Of a stretch of DNA of 64,000 nt, positions 7,863 to 16,950 are shown piece by piece. Location of the stretch: contig JAYRKL010000017.1 of NCBI GenBank assembly GCA_041905795.1, forward strand, positions 1 through 64,000, read 5' to 3'. The position numbers were made by a program, and so were the translations under genes. Position 1 is the stretch's first letter; the number at the start of each line of letters is the position of its first letter. A model generated the notes under the pieces. That model was not told the origin of the DNA, ran no database searches, and saw nothing but the letters and a program-made list of their open reading frames with translations. The DNA comes from SHVO01 sp041905795. Its GTDB lineage: Bacteria > Pseudomonadota > Alphaproteobacteria > Rhodospirillales > Rhodospirillaceae.

Positions 7863-7870
7863 GCCGTCAC
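7863..7870 (+). repeat. 8-bp target-site duplication, right copy
   Basis: Second copy of AGCCGTCA, directly after the right inverted repeat. Removing the element plus one copy would restore a continuous rpe-phoU intergenic region. Confidence 0.9.
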
Positions 7871-8020
7871 TGCAATAAAAGCTTCATATTTCCGTCACAA
7901 AAGATATCGCCTTCGCCGATATTGAAGACGGACTGTGACGCTGTTTTTGCAAGGTTTGGTCTTCGCTCTATCCCCGGACGCGCCGCTCGCCGGCGCGCGG
8001 CGGCATCCGTGAGCCGGGGC

Positions 8021-8794
8021 ATGGACTTCCCCAACCTCGCGGCGCCGGCGCGCACCTCGGACGAGGCCCACGGCGGCCGCTCCACCATTGCCGCCGCGCT
8101 GGCGGCCCTGACCGACCGCCTGGCGGCCATGGGCGGCCTGGCCGAGACTCAGCTCACCGCCGCCATCGAGGGCCTGGCCATCCGCGACACCGAAGGCGCG
8201 GACCGGGTGGTGGCCGGCGACGAGGCCATCGACGCCATCGAGACCGAGATCAACGGTCACGCCATGCGGCTGCTGACCCGGCATGCTCCGGTCGCCGCCG
8301 ACCTGCGCGAGATCGTCGCCGCCCTGAAGATCTCCGCCAACATCGAACGTATCGGCGATTACGCCGCCAATATCGCCAAGCGCGGCATGATCGTGAACGG
8401 CCTGCCGCCGGTGCCGGCCGCCGGCGGCGTGATCGAACTGGGACGCCTGGTCCGCCAGTATGTGCAAAAGGCGTTCGACGCCTACGCCGAGCGCAGCATC
8501 GCCAAGGCCGAAGCGGTGTGGCGCGGCGACGCCGACATCGATGCCTTGCACACCAGCGTATTCCAGGACTTGCTCTCGGACATGCTGATGGAATCCGACC
8601 ACGTCATCGCCTGCACGCACCTGATGTTCGCCATCAAGAACCTGGAGCGCATCGGCGATCACGCCACCAATATCGCCGAGACCATCCAATTCCTGGTGAT
8701 GGGCACCGCCATCGCCGAACGGCGCCCCAAGCGCGCGGCCATGTCCGATCCGGCCGCCGCCGCGGCCTGGACGCCAAAACCGATGAACCTATGA
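8021..8794 (+). CDS. phoU: Phosphate signalling protein PhoU
   Basis: Negative regulator of the phosphate regulon that links the Pst transporter to the PhoR/PhoB system. Two PhoU repeats are visible, each with the metal-binding helix signature: ERIGDYAANIAKR in the first, ERIGDHATNIAE in the second. The frame is open back to a TTG at 7922, but homology starts near the ATG at 8021 (a GTG at 8009 is an alternative). phoB follows after 19 bp. No pst genes or phoR are next to it in this window. The IS1-like element inserted about 150 bp upstream and may have displaced or replaced its promoter. Confidence 0.93.
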   Translation: MDFPNLAAPARTSDEAHGGRSTIAAALAALTDRLAAMGGLAETQLTAAIEGLAIRDTEGADRVVAGDEAIDAIETEINGHAMRLLTRHAPVAADLREIVAALKISANIERIGDYAANIAKRGMIVNGLPPVPAAGGVIELGRLVRQYVQKAFDAYAERSIAKAEAVWRGDADIDALHTSVFQDLLSDMLMESDHVIACTHLMFAIKNLERIGDHATNIAETIQFLVMGTAIAERRPKRAAMSDPAAAAAWTPKPMNL

Positions 8795-8813
8795 ACCGGC
8801 CCGGAGGAGACAC

Positions 8814-9515
8814 ATGAAACCGACGGTAATGATTGTCGAGGATGAAGCCTCGCTCGTGACCATGCTGCGCTATAACCTTGAGAAAGAGGGCTATGCGGTG
8901 ACCGAGGCCAGTGACGGCGAGGAAGCCGTCACGGTCGCGGACGAGACCCCGCCCGACGCGGTGATCCTGGACTGGATGCTGCCGCGCATGTCCGGCATCG
9001 AAGTGTGCCGCCAGCTGCGGCGCAAGCCGGAAACCCGCCATGTGCCGATCATCATGCTGACCGCGCGCAGCGAAGAGACCGACAAGGTGCGCGGCCTCAA
9101 CGTCGGCGCCGACGACTACATGACCAAGCCGTTCTCGATGCCCGAGCTGGTGGCGCGCGTCCGCGCGCTGCTGCGCCGCGCCAAGCCCTCCCAGGCCAAG
9201 GGCCAGCTGGTGTTCGGCGACATCACCCTCGACCTCGACGCCCACAAGGTCAGCCGCGCCGGAAAATACGTGCACCTCGGCCCGACCGAGTTCCGGCTGC
9301 TGCAATACCTGATGGAGCGTCCGGGCACGGTGTTCTCGCGCGAGGAACTGCTCAACGGCGTGTGGGGCCCCGACATCTACGTCGAGCCCCGCACCGTGGA
9401 CGTGCATATCCGCCGCCTGCGCAAAGCCCTCAACGGCGAAAACGGCATCGATGTGATTCGCACGGTCAGAGCCGCAGGCTACTCGCTCGACGCGAGCGGG
9501 GATCAGGCCGCTTAG
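8814..9515 (+). CDS. phoB: Phosphate regulon response regulator PhoB
   Basis: OmpR/PhoB-class regulator. The receiver domain shows the DE pair near the N-terminus (VEDEA), the phospho-acceptor Asp53 in VILDWMLP and Lys105 in MTKPF. The C-terminal winged helix includes LGPTEFRLLQYL and RTVDVHIRRLRKAL. The 233-residue length is typical. GGAGG precedes the ATG, and the gene is directly downstream of phoU, so they should be co-transcribed. It converges on apt with only 6 bp between the genes. Confidence 0.95.
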   Translation: MKPTVMIVEDEASLVTMLRYNLEKEGYAVTEASDGEEAVTVADETPPDAVILDWMLPRMSGIEVCRQLRRKPETRHVPIIMLTARSEETDKVRGLNVGADDYMTKPFSMPELVARVRALLRRAKPSQAKGQLVFGDITLDLDAHKVSRAGKYVHLGPTEFRLLQYLMERPGTVFSREELLNGVWGPDIYVEPRTVDVHIRRLRKALNGENGIDVIRTVRAAGYSLDASGDQAA

Positions 9516-9521
9516 GATTAA

Positions 9522-10040
9522 CTATTCGCTGTCGTAGGTCAGCAGCGCGCCGAACGGCATGTCGAGCTTGGCCCGGGCCTTGAGAAAGCTGAGTTCGATG
9601 ATGCAGGTGGCGCCCACCACCTCGGCTCCGGAACCGCGCAACAGCGCGGCGGCGGCGGCGATGGTGCCGCCGGTGGCGAGCAGATCGTCGACGATCACCA
9701 CCCGCTGGCCGGGCTCGACGGCGTCGTGCTGGATCTCCACCGTATCGGTGCCGTACTCGAGGCCATAGGAGTGCGCCTTGACCTTGCCCGGCAGCTTGCC
9801 GGATTTGCGGATCATGATGCAGCCGCAGTTCAAGGCAATCGCCAGCGGCGCGGCCACCAGGAACCCGCGCGCGTCGATGGCCGCCAGCAGGTCCGGCTTC
9901 CAGGGGCGTACCAAGTCCGCCATGCGGTCGATCGCGGTGCGCCAGGCTTCGGCGTGACGGATCAGGGTCGAGATGTCGAAGAAATTGATTCCGGGTTTGG
10001 GGAAGTCGGGTATCTGCCGGATGTGCTTCTTGAGATCCAT
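9522..10040 (-). CDS. apt: Adenine phosphoribosyltransferase
   Basis: Purine salvage enzyme that converts adenine and PRPP to AMP. The 172-residue protein begins with the family-typical IRQIPDFPKPGINFFDI, has DARGFLVAAPLA and the PRPP-binding loop VVIVDDLLATGGT. It lies 21 bp downstream of the symporter on the same strand, so a shared transcript is likely. It is convergent with phoB. Confidence 0.95.
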   Translation of the reverse strand: MDLKKHIRQIPDFPKPGINFFDISTLIRHAEAWRTAIDRMADLVRPWKPDLLAAIDARGFLVAAPLAIALNCGCIMIRKSGKLPGKVKAHSYGLEYGTDTVEIQHDAVEPGQRVVIVDDLLATGGTIAAAAALLRGSGAEVVGATCIIELSFLKARAKLDMPFGALLTYDSE

Positions 10041-10061
10041 AGCGCTAACGTGACTCCTCGA

Positions 10062-11294
10062 TCACAGTTCTTGAGACGTGGTTTTCAGCTCGCCTTCCCA
10101 TTTTGCGACGGCGGCGGTGGCGACGGCGTTGCCGACCACATTGGTGGCGCTGCGGCCCATGTCCAGGAACTGGTCGACGCCGATGATGATCACCAGGCCC
10201 GCTTCCGGCAGCTTGAAGGTCGTGAGCGTGGCGGCGATCACCACCAATGAGGCGCGCGGCACGCCGGCCATGCCTTTGCTGGTGATCATGAGCAGCAGCA
10301 GCATGGTGAGCTGCGTGGCGATCGGCACGTCGATGCCATAGGCCTGGGCGATGAAGATGGTGGCGAAGGTGCAATACAGCATCGAGCCGTCGAGGTTGAA
10401 GGAGTAGCCGACCGGCAGCACGAAGCTGGCGATACGGTTGGAGACGCCGAATTCCTCGAGGCGCTCCAAGGTGCGCGGATAGGCCGCTTCCGACGACGCG
10501 GTCGAGAAGGCGAGCAGGATCGGCGCGCGCAAGGAGGCGATCAGCCGGCCGATGCGCGGTCCCACCACCAGGAAGCCCGCCAGGGCGAGAAAGCCCCAGA
10601 GCAGCGCCATGGACAGATAGAAGCCGCCCATGAACTTGCCGTAGGCGGTAAGGACGTCGAGGCCCTGGACGGCGATGACGTTGGTCAGCGCGGCGAAGAT
10701 CGCCGCCGGCGCCGCCTTCATCACATAATTGGTGACCGTGAGCATGATGTGGGCGACGGCGGCGGCGAAGGCGGCGATGGTCTTGCCGTGTTCGCCGCCA
10801 TGCATGCAGGCGATGCCGAAGAACGCCGCGAATACCACGATCTGCAGAATCTCGTTGGTCGCCATGGCCTCGGCGATGGAGCGGGGGACGAGGTGCGTGG
10901 CGAAATCCTTGAGATTGAGGGAGGAGCCTTGCACCGCGGCGGCGGTGTCGGGGGGCGCCAGTCCCATGCCGGCGCCGGGCTGCAGCAGGTTGACCATCAG
11001 GAGGCCCAGCAGCAGCGAGCAGACCGAGGCGCCGATGAACCAGCCCAAGGTTCGCGCCCCGACCCGCCCGAGCGCCGAGGCGTCGCCCATATGGGCGATG
11101 CCGACCACCAGGGTCGACAGCACCAGGGGGGCGATGATCATGCGCACCAGGCGGATGAAGATGTCGGTGACGATCGAGAGATAGCCGGCGACCTGTTTGG
11201 CGTCGGCGGGGTCGAGCAGGGTATGGCACAGGTAGCCCGCGATGATCCCCAGCACCATCGCGATGACGATGGCGTTTCCGAAGCGCCGGCGCAT
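10062..11294 (-). CDS. SDF-family dicarboxylate/amino acid:cation symporter
   Basis: Inner-membrane symporter of the DctA/GltP (DAACS) family, about 410 residues with eight or more hydrophobic helices. The conserved re-entrant core is present: a serine-rich stretch (LAFSTASSEAAYP), the NLDG motif (GYSFNLDGSMLY) and, near the C-terminus, a GVDQFLDMGRSATNV segment. The start at 11294 is chosen for the GGGGAG Shine-Dalgarno. The substrate (C4-dicarboxylate or glutamate/aspartate) cannot be settled by reading. Confidence 0.9.
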   Translation of the reverse strand: MRRRFGNAIVIAMVLGIIAGYLCHTLLDPADAKQVAGYLSIVTDIFIRLVRMIIAPLVLSTLVVGIAHMGDASALGRVGARTLGWFIGASVCSLLLGLLMVNLLQPGAGMGLAPPDTAAAVQGSSLNLKDFATHLVPRSIAEAMATNEILQIVVFAAFFGIACMHGGEHGKTIAAFAAAVAHIMLTVTNYVMKAAPAAIFAALTNVIAVQGLDVLTAYGKFMGGFYLSMALLWGFLALAGFLVVGPRIGRLIASLRAPILLAFSTASSEAAYPRTLERLEEFGVSNRIASFVLPVGYSFNLDGSMLYCTFATIFIAQAYGIDVPIATQLTMLLLLMITSKGMAGVPRASLVVIAATLTTFKLPEAGLVIIIGVDQFLDMGRSATNVVGNAVATAAVAKWEGELKTTSQEL

Positions 11295-11421
11295 GCGTAA
11301 CTCCCCTGAACCTTTCACCAAGGGCGCTCAGGCCCCGTCGCGGCACTACCTTAACCGCAACCGGCGTGCCTGGCGCTGCGTAACTCACCATAAAGCGCGG
11401 CGTGGGTAATTCGTCTAAAGG

Positions 11422-11451
11422 TTGTATTTTAGGGCTCCGGCGGGGTATAAA
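11422..11451 (+). promoter_or_regulatory. Candidate promoter for the DUF2336 gene
   Basis: TTGTAT (11422-11427), an 18-bp spacer and TATAAA (11446-11451) lie in the 200-bp divergent region between the symporter and the DUF2336 gene. If used, transcription would start after the ATG at 11453, supporting the TTG start at 11498. Confidence 0.4.
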
Positions 11452-11497
11452 CATGACCTTCGTCCGCGTGCCTCCCTGCGTCCGTTCAGGATCCCGT

Positions 11498-12640
11498 TTG
11501 AGCAATCTGACCGCCACAGACGTCCGGGCCCTGGCCCTCGACCCGTCCCCCGCCAATCGCGCGGCGACGGCGGTCAAGATCGCGGCGCAGTTCAACGACC
11601 ACCTGATCACGGGCGCTTTGAGCGAGCCTGAACTCGCGCTGGCCGAAGAGATTTTCCGGCTGATGGTGCGCGACGCCGAAGTGCGCGTGCGCGAGGCTTT
11701 GGCCGCCAATCTCAAATCCAATTTCCGGCTTCCCCACGACGTCGCCGTCACGCTGGCCAAGGACGTCGACAGCGTGGCGCTGCCGATGCTCAGTGTTTCC
11801 GAGGTGCTGACCGCAGCCGACCTGTTGCAGATCGTGGCCAGCCGGGGCTCCATGGCGCGGCTCGACGCCATCGCCGGCCGCCGCGCCGTGGACGAACGGG
11901 TGTCGGCGGCGCTGGTCGACGCCGGCAACGAAGCCGTGGTGGCCAGGCTGCTCGCCAATCCCGGCGCCGCCGTGAGCGAGCCCACCCTCCACACGGTGGT
12001 CGACCGGTTCGGCGACAGCGAGGCCGTGCAGGCACCGCTGGTGGCGCGCGACGTGCTGCCGGTGACCATCGCCGAAAGACTGGTGGTGCGCGTGGCCGAT
12101 CACCTGCGCGCCCATCTTTTGGAAAAGCACAAGATCTCGCCCGATCTCGCCACCGACCTGGTGCTGCACTCGCGCGAGCGCGCGACCGTGGGCCTGGCGT
12201 TCGGCGCCTCGGAAGAGTCGTTGCAGGCTCTTGCCCGGCAGTTGGGCGAGAAGAACCGCCTGACCGCGTCCCTGGTTCTGCGGTCGCTGTGCATGGGCAA
12301 TGTGCGCTTCTTCGAACACGCCGTGGCGACGCTGGCGCATGTGCCGGTGGCCAATGCGCGCCTGTTGGTTCACGACCGCGGCGGCCTCGGCCTCAAGACG
12401 GTGTGGGCCAAGGCCGCCCTGCCGGCGGCGTTCTTCCCGGCGGTGCGCGCGGCGCTGGATGTGGTGGAACAGACCGAACTCGACGGCCGCGTGCTGGATC
12501 CCGAGCGCTACAGCCGCCGGATCATCGAACGCATCCTGACCCAATATGGATCATTGGGGGTCGAATTCCCCCACGACGACCTGGAATATTTGATGACCAA
12601 GGTCGCGGAACTGCCCGCGACCGGTCTGGTAATCCACTAG
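11498..12640 (+). CDS. DUF2336 domain-containing protein
   Basis: A mostly helical, HEAT-like protein of the DUF2336 family found in Alphaproteobacteria; molecular role not established. The N-terminal TDVRALALDPSPANRAATAV and following helical repeats (AEEIFRLMVRDAEVRVREAL, then a LLANPGAAVSEPTL repeat) are typical. I prefer the TTG at 11498 (AGGA eight bases upstream, homology begins there); an ATG at 11453 adds 15 residues. The stop codon abuts the convergent glyoxalase gene. Confidence 0.75.
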   Translation: MSNLTATDVRALALDPSPANRAATAVKIAAQFNDHLITGALSEPELALAEEIFRLMVRDAEVRVREALAANLKSNFRLPHDVAVTLAKDVDSVALPMLSVSEVLTAADLLQIVASRGSMARLDAIAGRRAVDERVSAALVDAGNEAVVARLLANPGAAVSEPTLHTVVDRFGDSEAVQAPLVARDVLPVTIAERLVVRVADHLRAHLLEKHKISPDLATDLVLHSRERATVGLAFGASEESLQALARQLGEKNRLTASLVLRSLCMGNVRFFEHAVATLAHVPVANARLLVHDRGGLGLKTVWAKAALPAAFFPAVRAALDVVEQTELDGRVLDPERYSRRIIERILTQYGSLGVEFPHDDLEYLMTKVAELPATGLVIH

Positions 12641-13060
12641 TTACCAAACGCCGGTATTCGGCATCGACGCCCACGGCTCCTGCACCGGCAAGGCGGCGCC
12701 CTTCTGCAACAGCTCGATGGAGATGTTGTCGGGCGAGCGCACGAAGGCCATGCGCCCGTCCCGTGGCGGGCGATTGATCACCACGCCCATGTCCTGGAGC
12801 CGGCGGCAGAGCGCGTAGATGTCGTCCACCTCGTAGGCGAGGTGGCCGAAATTGCGTCCGCCGCCATAGACCTCCGGATCCCAGTTGTAGGTCAGCTCGA
12901 CCTGGGCTTCTTCGTCGCCGGGGGCGGCCAGGAATATCAGGGTGAACCGGCCTTTTTCGCTTTCGGTACGGCGGAGTTCCCGCAGCCCGAGCTTGCGGCA
13001 ATAGAAGTCCAGGGACAGGTCCAGGTCGGTGACGCGCACCATGGTGTGCAGGTATTTCAT
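12641..13060 (-). CDS. gloA: Lactoylglutathione lyase (glyoxalase I)
   Basis: Vicinal-oxygen-chelate enzyme isomerising the methylglyoxal-glutathione hemithioacetal. The four metal ligands of the two beta-alpha-beta-beta-beta modules are identifiable: His in KYLHTMVRV, Glu in QVELTYNW, His in NFGHLAYEV and Glu in SIELLQ. RESEKGRF-type and NWDPEVYGGG segments are family-like. The ATG at 13060 (139 residues) follows GGTAGGGA; nine extra in-frame residues upstream are unlikely to be used. Confidence 0.92.
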   Translation of the reverse strand: MKYLHTMVRVTDLDLSLDFYCRKLGLRELRRTESEKGRFTLIFLAAPGDEEAQVELTYNWDPEVYGGGRNFGHLAYEVDDIYALCRRLQDMGVVINRPPRDGRMAFVRSPDNISIELLQKGAALPVQEPWASMPNTGVW

Positions 13061-13096
13061 GCCTATCCCTACCCCTTCGGCACTCAAGGATGCAAC

Positions 13097-13118
13097 CGAC
13101 GCTCCCCGGCGTCGTTTT
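13097..13118 (+). terminator. Possible rightward terminator upstream of gloA
   Basis: CGACGC and GCGTCG form a perfect 6-bp stem around TCCCCG, followed by TTTT on the plus strand. Rightward transcripts here would be antisense to gloA or read-through from the DUF2336 gene. It would shield the long surface-protein gene. Confidence 0.4.
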
Positions 13119-13245
13119 AAACACCATTGGTTGAGGGTTTAATGCAGGATTTCCCGTAGAGCGACCTGTGGTAAGCTCGCGTGAAAGCGGCTATGGCACG
13201 CGCGGGACGGGCGTCCATTGCGCGGCGCCGCAAGGGGTTATCGAC

Positions 13246-16200
13246 GTGTTCAATCCGGTCCGGAAGCAGCTCTCGATCTCGCGCATGCGGACCTGGATCG
13301 CGGACGACCGCGGGGCCGCGGCCCTGATCATCGCCGCCGTGGTGGCGGTCATCGCCTTCACCGCGCTGTCCATCTTCCTCAACAGCTTCATCGGCGGCCG
13401 CGAGCTGGCGCGAACGCAAAGCGCATCCAGCGACCAGGGCAACCTGGTGCAGGCGGTTTTTGCCAGCTTCCTGAGTTCAGGCTCAGGCGGCACCTACACT
13501 TTGCCCTGTCCAGACACCGCCGCGTCGCCGACCGGCGCCGCCGGGACCTGCAATTCGTCGACCACCACCGCCGGGGTACTGCCCTGGGCCGCCCTTGGTC
13601 TCAGCCGGGCAGACGCAGTTGATGCTTACGGCAACTATTACACCTACGTCGTTTCGAGCCAGGGCAAGACGATGTGTCAAAGCATCGGCAGTTCGGCCTA
13701 CACCGGCGTAACGGCTGAAGCCACGGGTGCGCTTACGGCGGTCACCGACCTCACCTTGAGCGCCCCCACCGGAACGCGCAAAGTGGCTTTCGCCATTGTC
13801 GGGCATGGCGCCAACCGCCGTAATGCCAAGTCCGCGACCACCGGCACCACGAGCGGCGACGGATCAAGTCACGAGCAGGCAAATGGCGCGACGGGTCTGA
13901 CCGGCTCGTCGGTGACGGTCTATGCCGACGCGTTTTCCAATACCTCGGGTTCGGCCTTTGATGACCAGGTGTTTGCGCCGTCCAACAGCGATATGGAGAA
14001 GATCTGCAAGGCCCTTACGCCGGGTGGACAGCTCAATGCCTCCCTGTCGGAGAATTTCGATGGCGCTTCGCAGCGCGCAACGTCTACCCCGAATTCGGCC
14101 AAATTCGCCGGCACCAGCACTGCGACCGTCATCGCCGACGCACGCACCACGTCGGGGACCGGCAACTATGTCGCGTCTTTCGCGACGGCCGGCACGGCGC
14201 TGGTCAGTAACGCTAGCACTTACAGCACGAACTTCGACCCAAGAATCCGGCGCATTTACATGTCGGCGCGATGGACACCCGATCCGCTCAGCGCCGTGAG
14301 CGGCACCAGCACCGTCGGCATGTCATTTGCGACGCGCGCGACCGCGGCTGATCGCACATCGACCTCCGACGATTTCACGTCCAATACCGGATACGGCATC
14401 ACCTTTCGCTTTAACTGCGGCTCCGCGGCCAACGACTCCTCGTTTTGCGGCGGCTCGGCCGGCGCCAACATCGGAACTTCCGCGGTCGCCAATTATCTCT
14501 CGATCCGCGAAGGCGGCACGTCTCTCGCGCATAGCAGCGGGTCTTACAATATCATCCGCGGTAAGACCTATATCATCGAGGCATTCGATGATGGCGCCAA
14601 CCTCTGGGCGCGGATCACACAGGAAGATAACCCCAGCAATTCAGCGTCTGTCTCCTATTCGACGACGACCGCCGACCTGGCAGGCTCGCAGCAACTGATA
14701 TTCGTGGCCCAAGGAGCCGCGCTGTCCTACCTGGATGATCTGAGCTTCGGCATGCCAATGCTTGCCTTGGAGACCAACGGATCGTCTGGCATGGCCGCCA
14801 CCTCCACGGCCGCAAACGGCTTCACGAGTTCCAGCGGCGCGCACAGTCTGAGTGTTGAGGCTTGGGTGCGGCCCAGGGTTCTCCCGACCGGCACCAACAT
14901 CGGGACAATTATCGGAAAATGGGATTCATCCGTCGCGGCGGCTAACAATGCCTACCGGTTGTATGTGAACAGCAACGGCGCCGTCCATTTCGAGATTTCG
15001 GGCGACGACGGCGGCGATGGCGTCGAGGATTACACCACTCCCATAACTCTCAAGGTGAATACCTGGACACATGTCGCCGCGACCTATGACGCGGCGAGCA
15101 AAGCCGTAACATTCTATCAGAATGGCATCGCCGCCGGCGCTGCCGTCAGCGCAATCAATACCAGCACAGGCGTGACCTACGAAACCTTGCGCTGTTTCAC
15201 CGTTGGCGCGGAGTACACCGGCGGTTCCTGCAGTTCGGCCAGCACGGCGAACGGGTTTAATGGCAGCATTTCGGACGTGAGAGTGTGGGAGGAGGCGCGC
15301 ACCGCGAGCAACATCCTCGCCAATTATGAAACGCGTCTTGCTTACGCAGGTACGGTCTCCAACCTTATTGTCAACTGGAAGCTCGATCTCAGGAACGGCC
15401 TGCTCACCGGCAACCCGGAGAACACGCCCAGCACAATTGGGGCCTCGGGGAGCCTCATTAATACGGCCAACTATGGAGCGACTTTGGCGCTCTATTTCCG
15501 GCCGCTTTCGACGTCGGTGTGCCCCAGCAATTATGTCGGTCCGTATCAATGCGATTTCCGCACCTCGTCCAGCGCCGGTCAATCATCGACGCTCACGGTC
15601 GTGAGCAACCTGCCTGAGGTCTATGTCAAGGCCTGGGGCGGCGGCGGCGGCGCGTACGACGTGGGAACCAATGAGCGCGCGGGCGGCGCCGGAGGTTTTT
15701 CGGGCGCGATCTTGCGGCGGGTCAGCACGACGGATATCGCCAATACCTCGCCGGATATTTATGTCGGTGGTTATGGGACCGGCAGCACAAGCGTGAACAA
15801 CGGCGCCGGCGGCGGCGGCGGGTCCGGCGTGTTTTCAGGGGCTAACGCGGGGGTGGCTGCCGGCGGCGGCGGCGGCGCCTCTTACAGCATCGCCGGCAGT
15901 TGCGCCTCCGCCAGCGGAACCTCGGCCTGTGGATTGGGCGGCGCCGGGGGCGGCGCCGGCGCGCTTACGAGCCGGGCGCCCGACGCCTCGCTCAATTGCG
16001 GCGGCCGCGGCGGCGACAACAGCCCTTCCGGTTCCAATCCGCCGGACGGCGGCACCAACTGCGGCGCCGGTGGACAGGATCCGGCTTCGTTGGGCCGGAA
16101 CGGCGGCACCGGCGGTGGCTCCAATGCCGGGGGTGGGCCCACAGGCGTCATCGCGGGCGGCGCCGGTAATAATGCCGGTTCGGCAACCCGTGTCGGCGGC

Positions 16201-16947
16201 GGTGGCGGCGGCGGCGGCGCCATCGGTGGCGAGGCCGGAGGTTATGATTCCGGCGCCAATAACGCTGGTTATGGCGGCGGCGGCGGTTCGGGGACAGTGG
16301 ATAGCGGCGGTACAACCAACGTAGCTGGCCAGGCGGGCGACCTGGCATCGGGCTCCTTCAGCGACGCCAGCCGCAATGGCGACCTTTCCAACGGCAGCAC
16401 CACCATCACCGGTATCAGTACGCTCTCCAGTTCGGGCTGGACGACCGGCATGTACATCAACGGCAACGGCATACCTGGAAATACGACGATTTCCTCGATC
16501 AACACCGGCGCCGGCAGCATCGTGATTTCCCAGGCGGCGACGTCCAATGCCAATAACGTTACCCTCACGGTCACCAGCTATTTCAACGATACCAGCCGCG
16601 ATGGCGATCTCACCAACGGCAGCACGACGATCACGGGCATCTCCAGCCTGTCGACCTCCGGCTGGACCACGGGCATGAGCATCACCGGGAGCAACATCCC
16701 GGCGGGAAGCACCATTTCCTCGATCAACACCGGCGCCGGCAGCATCGTGATTTCCCAGGCCGCCACCTCGAACGCGAACAACGTCAACCTGACGGTCACG
16801 TCGGCGGGCACGGGATCCTACGCCGGGGGTGACGACGATCTTTATTATTCGCCGTCTTACGTGGCGGCGTCGATGCAGAACCCCGGGCGCGGGGGCGCTC
16901 CCGGGAGCGTCAACGGCCATCCCGGCGCGGTCGTCATTCTGTGGTAG
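13246..16947 (+). CDS. Pilin-like, LamG and glycine-rich surface protein (1233 aa)
   Basis: Probable surface adhesin or structural protein. The N-terminus has a TadE/pilin-like anchor (DDRGAAALIIAAVVAVIAF) and then the LPCPD ... LPWAALGL ... DAYGNYY pattern of prepilin-like proteins. A first lectin-like beta region follows, then a LamG/concanavalin-type domain (about residues 505-700, with HSLSVEAWVRP and WTHVAATYD). A very Gly-rich segment (about 800-1035) and two tandem 75-residue repeats close the protein. A GTG at 13246 is chosen because AAGGGG lies eight bases upstream; the open frame to 13168 lacks such a site. It is convergent with the dnaJ-like gene, 3 bp apart. No sortase or autotransporter signal is visible. 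Confidence 0.75.
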   Translation: MFNPVRKQLSISRMRTWIADDRGAAALIIAAVVAVIAFTALSIFLNSFIGGRELARTQSASSDQGNLVQAVFASFLSSGSGGTYTLPCPDTAASPTGAAGTCNSSTTTAGVLPWAALGLSRADAVDAYGNYYTYVVSSQGKTMCQSIGSSAYTGVTAEATGALTAVTDLTLSAPTGTRKVAFAIVGHGANRRNAKSATTGTTSGDGSSHEQANGATGLTGSSVTVYADAFSNTSGSAFDDQVFAPSNSDMEKICKALTPGGQLNASLSENFDGASQRATSTPNSAKFAGTSTATVIADARTTSGTGNYVASFATAGTALVSNASTYSTNFDPRIRRIYMSARWTPDPLSAVSGTSTVGMSFATRATAADRTSTSDDFTSNTGYGITFRFNCGSAANDSSFCGGSAGANIGTSAVANYLSIREGGTSLAHSSGSYNIIRGKTYIIEAFDDGANLWARITQEDNPSNSASVSYSTTTADLAGSQQLIFVAQGAALSYLDDLSFGMPMLALETNGSSGMAATSTAANGFTSSSGAHSLSVEAWVRPRVLPTGTNIGTIIGKWDSSVAAANNAYRLYVNSNGAVHFEISGDDGGDGVEDYTTPITLKVNTWTHVAATYDAASKAVTFYQNGIAAGAAVSAINTSTGVTYETLRCFTVGAEYTGGSCSSASTANGFNGSISDVRVWEEARTASNILANYETRLAYAGTVSNLIVNWKLDLRNGLLTGNPENTPSTIGASGSLINTANYGATLALYFRPLSTSVCPSNYVGPYQCDFRTSSSAGQSSTLTVVSNLPEVYVKAWGGGGGAYDVGTNERAGGAGGFSGAILRRVSTTDIANTSPDIYVGGYGTGSTSVNNGAGGGGGSGVFSGANAGVAAGGGGGASYSIAGSCASASGTSACGLGGAGGGAGALTSRAPDASLNCGGRGGDNSPSGSNPPDGGTNCGAGGQDPASLGRNGGTGGGSNAGGGPTGVIAGGAGNNAGSATRVGGGGGGGGAIGGEAGGYDSGANNAGYGGGGGSGTVDSGGTTNVAGQAGDLASGSFSDASRNGDLSNGSTTITGISTLSSSGWTTGMYINGNGIPGNTTISSINTGAGSIVISQAATSNANNVTLTVTSYFNDTSRDGDLTNGSTTITGISSLSTSGWTTGMSITGSNIPAGSTISSINTGAGSIVISQAATSNANNVNLTVTSAGTGSYAGGDDDLYYSPSYVAASMQNPGRGGAPGSVNGHPGAVVILW
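16357..16806 (+). repeat. Two tandem 225-bp repeats (75 aa each)
   Basis: Units 16357-16581 and 16582-16806 encode near-identical 75-residue blocks sharing GDL-NGSTTITGIS-LS, SGWTTGM and SSINTGAGSIVISQAATSN. The DNA is identical over the stretch encoding SSINTGAGSIVISQ but differs synonymously elsewhere, so the duplication is not brand new. Confidence 0.9.
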
Positions 16948-16950
16948 CGG

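Noticed and set aside
7871..8020. Pho box upstream of phoU
   Set aside because: CCGTCAC occurs twice but 26 bp apart, not at the 11-bp spacing of Pho-box half-sites; left unannotated.
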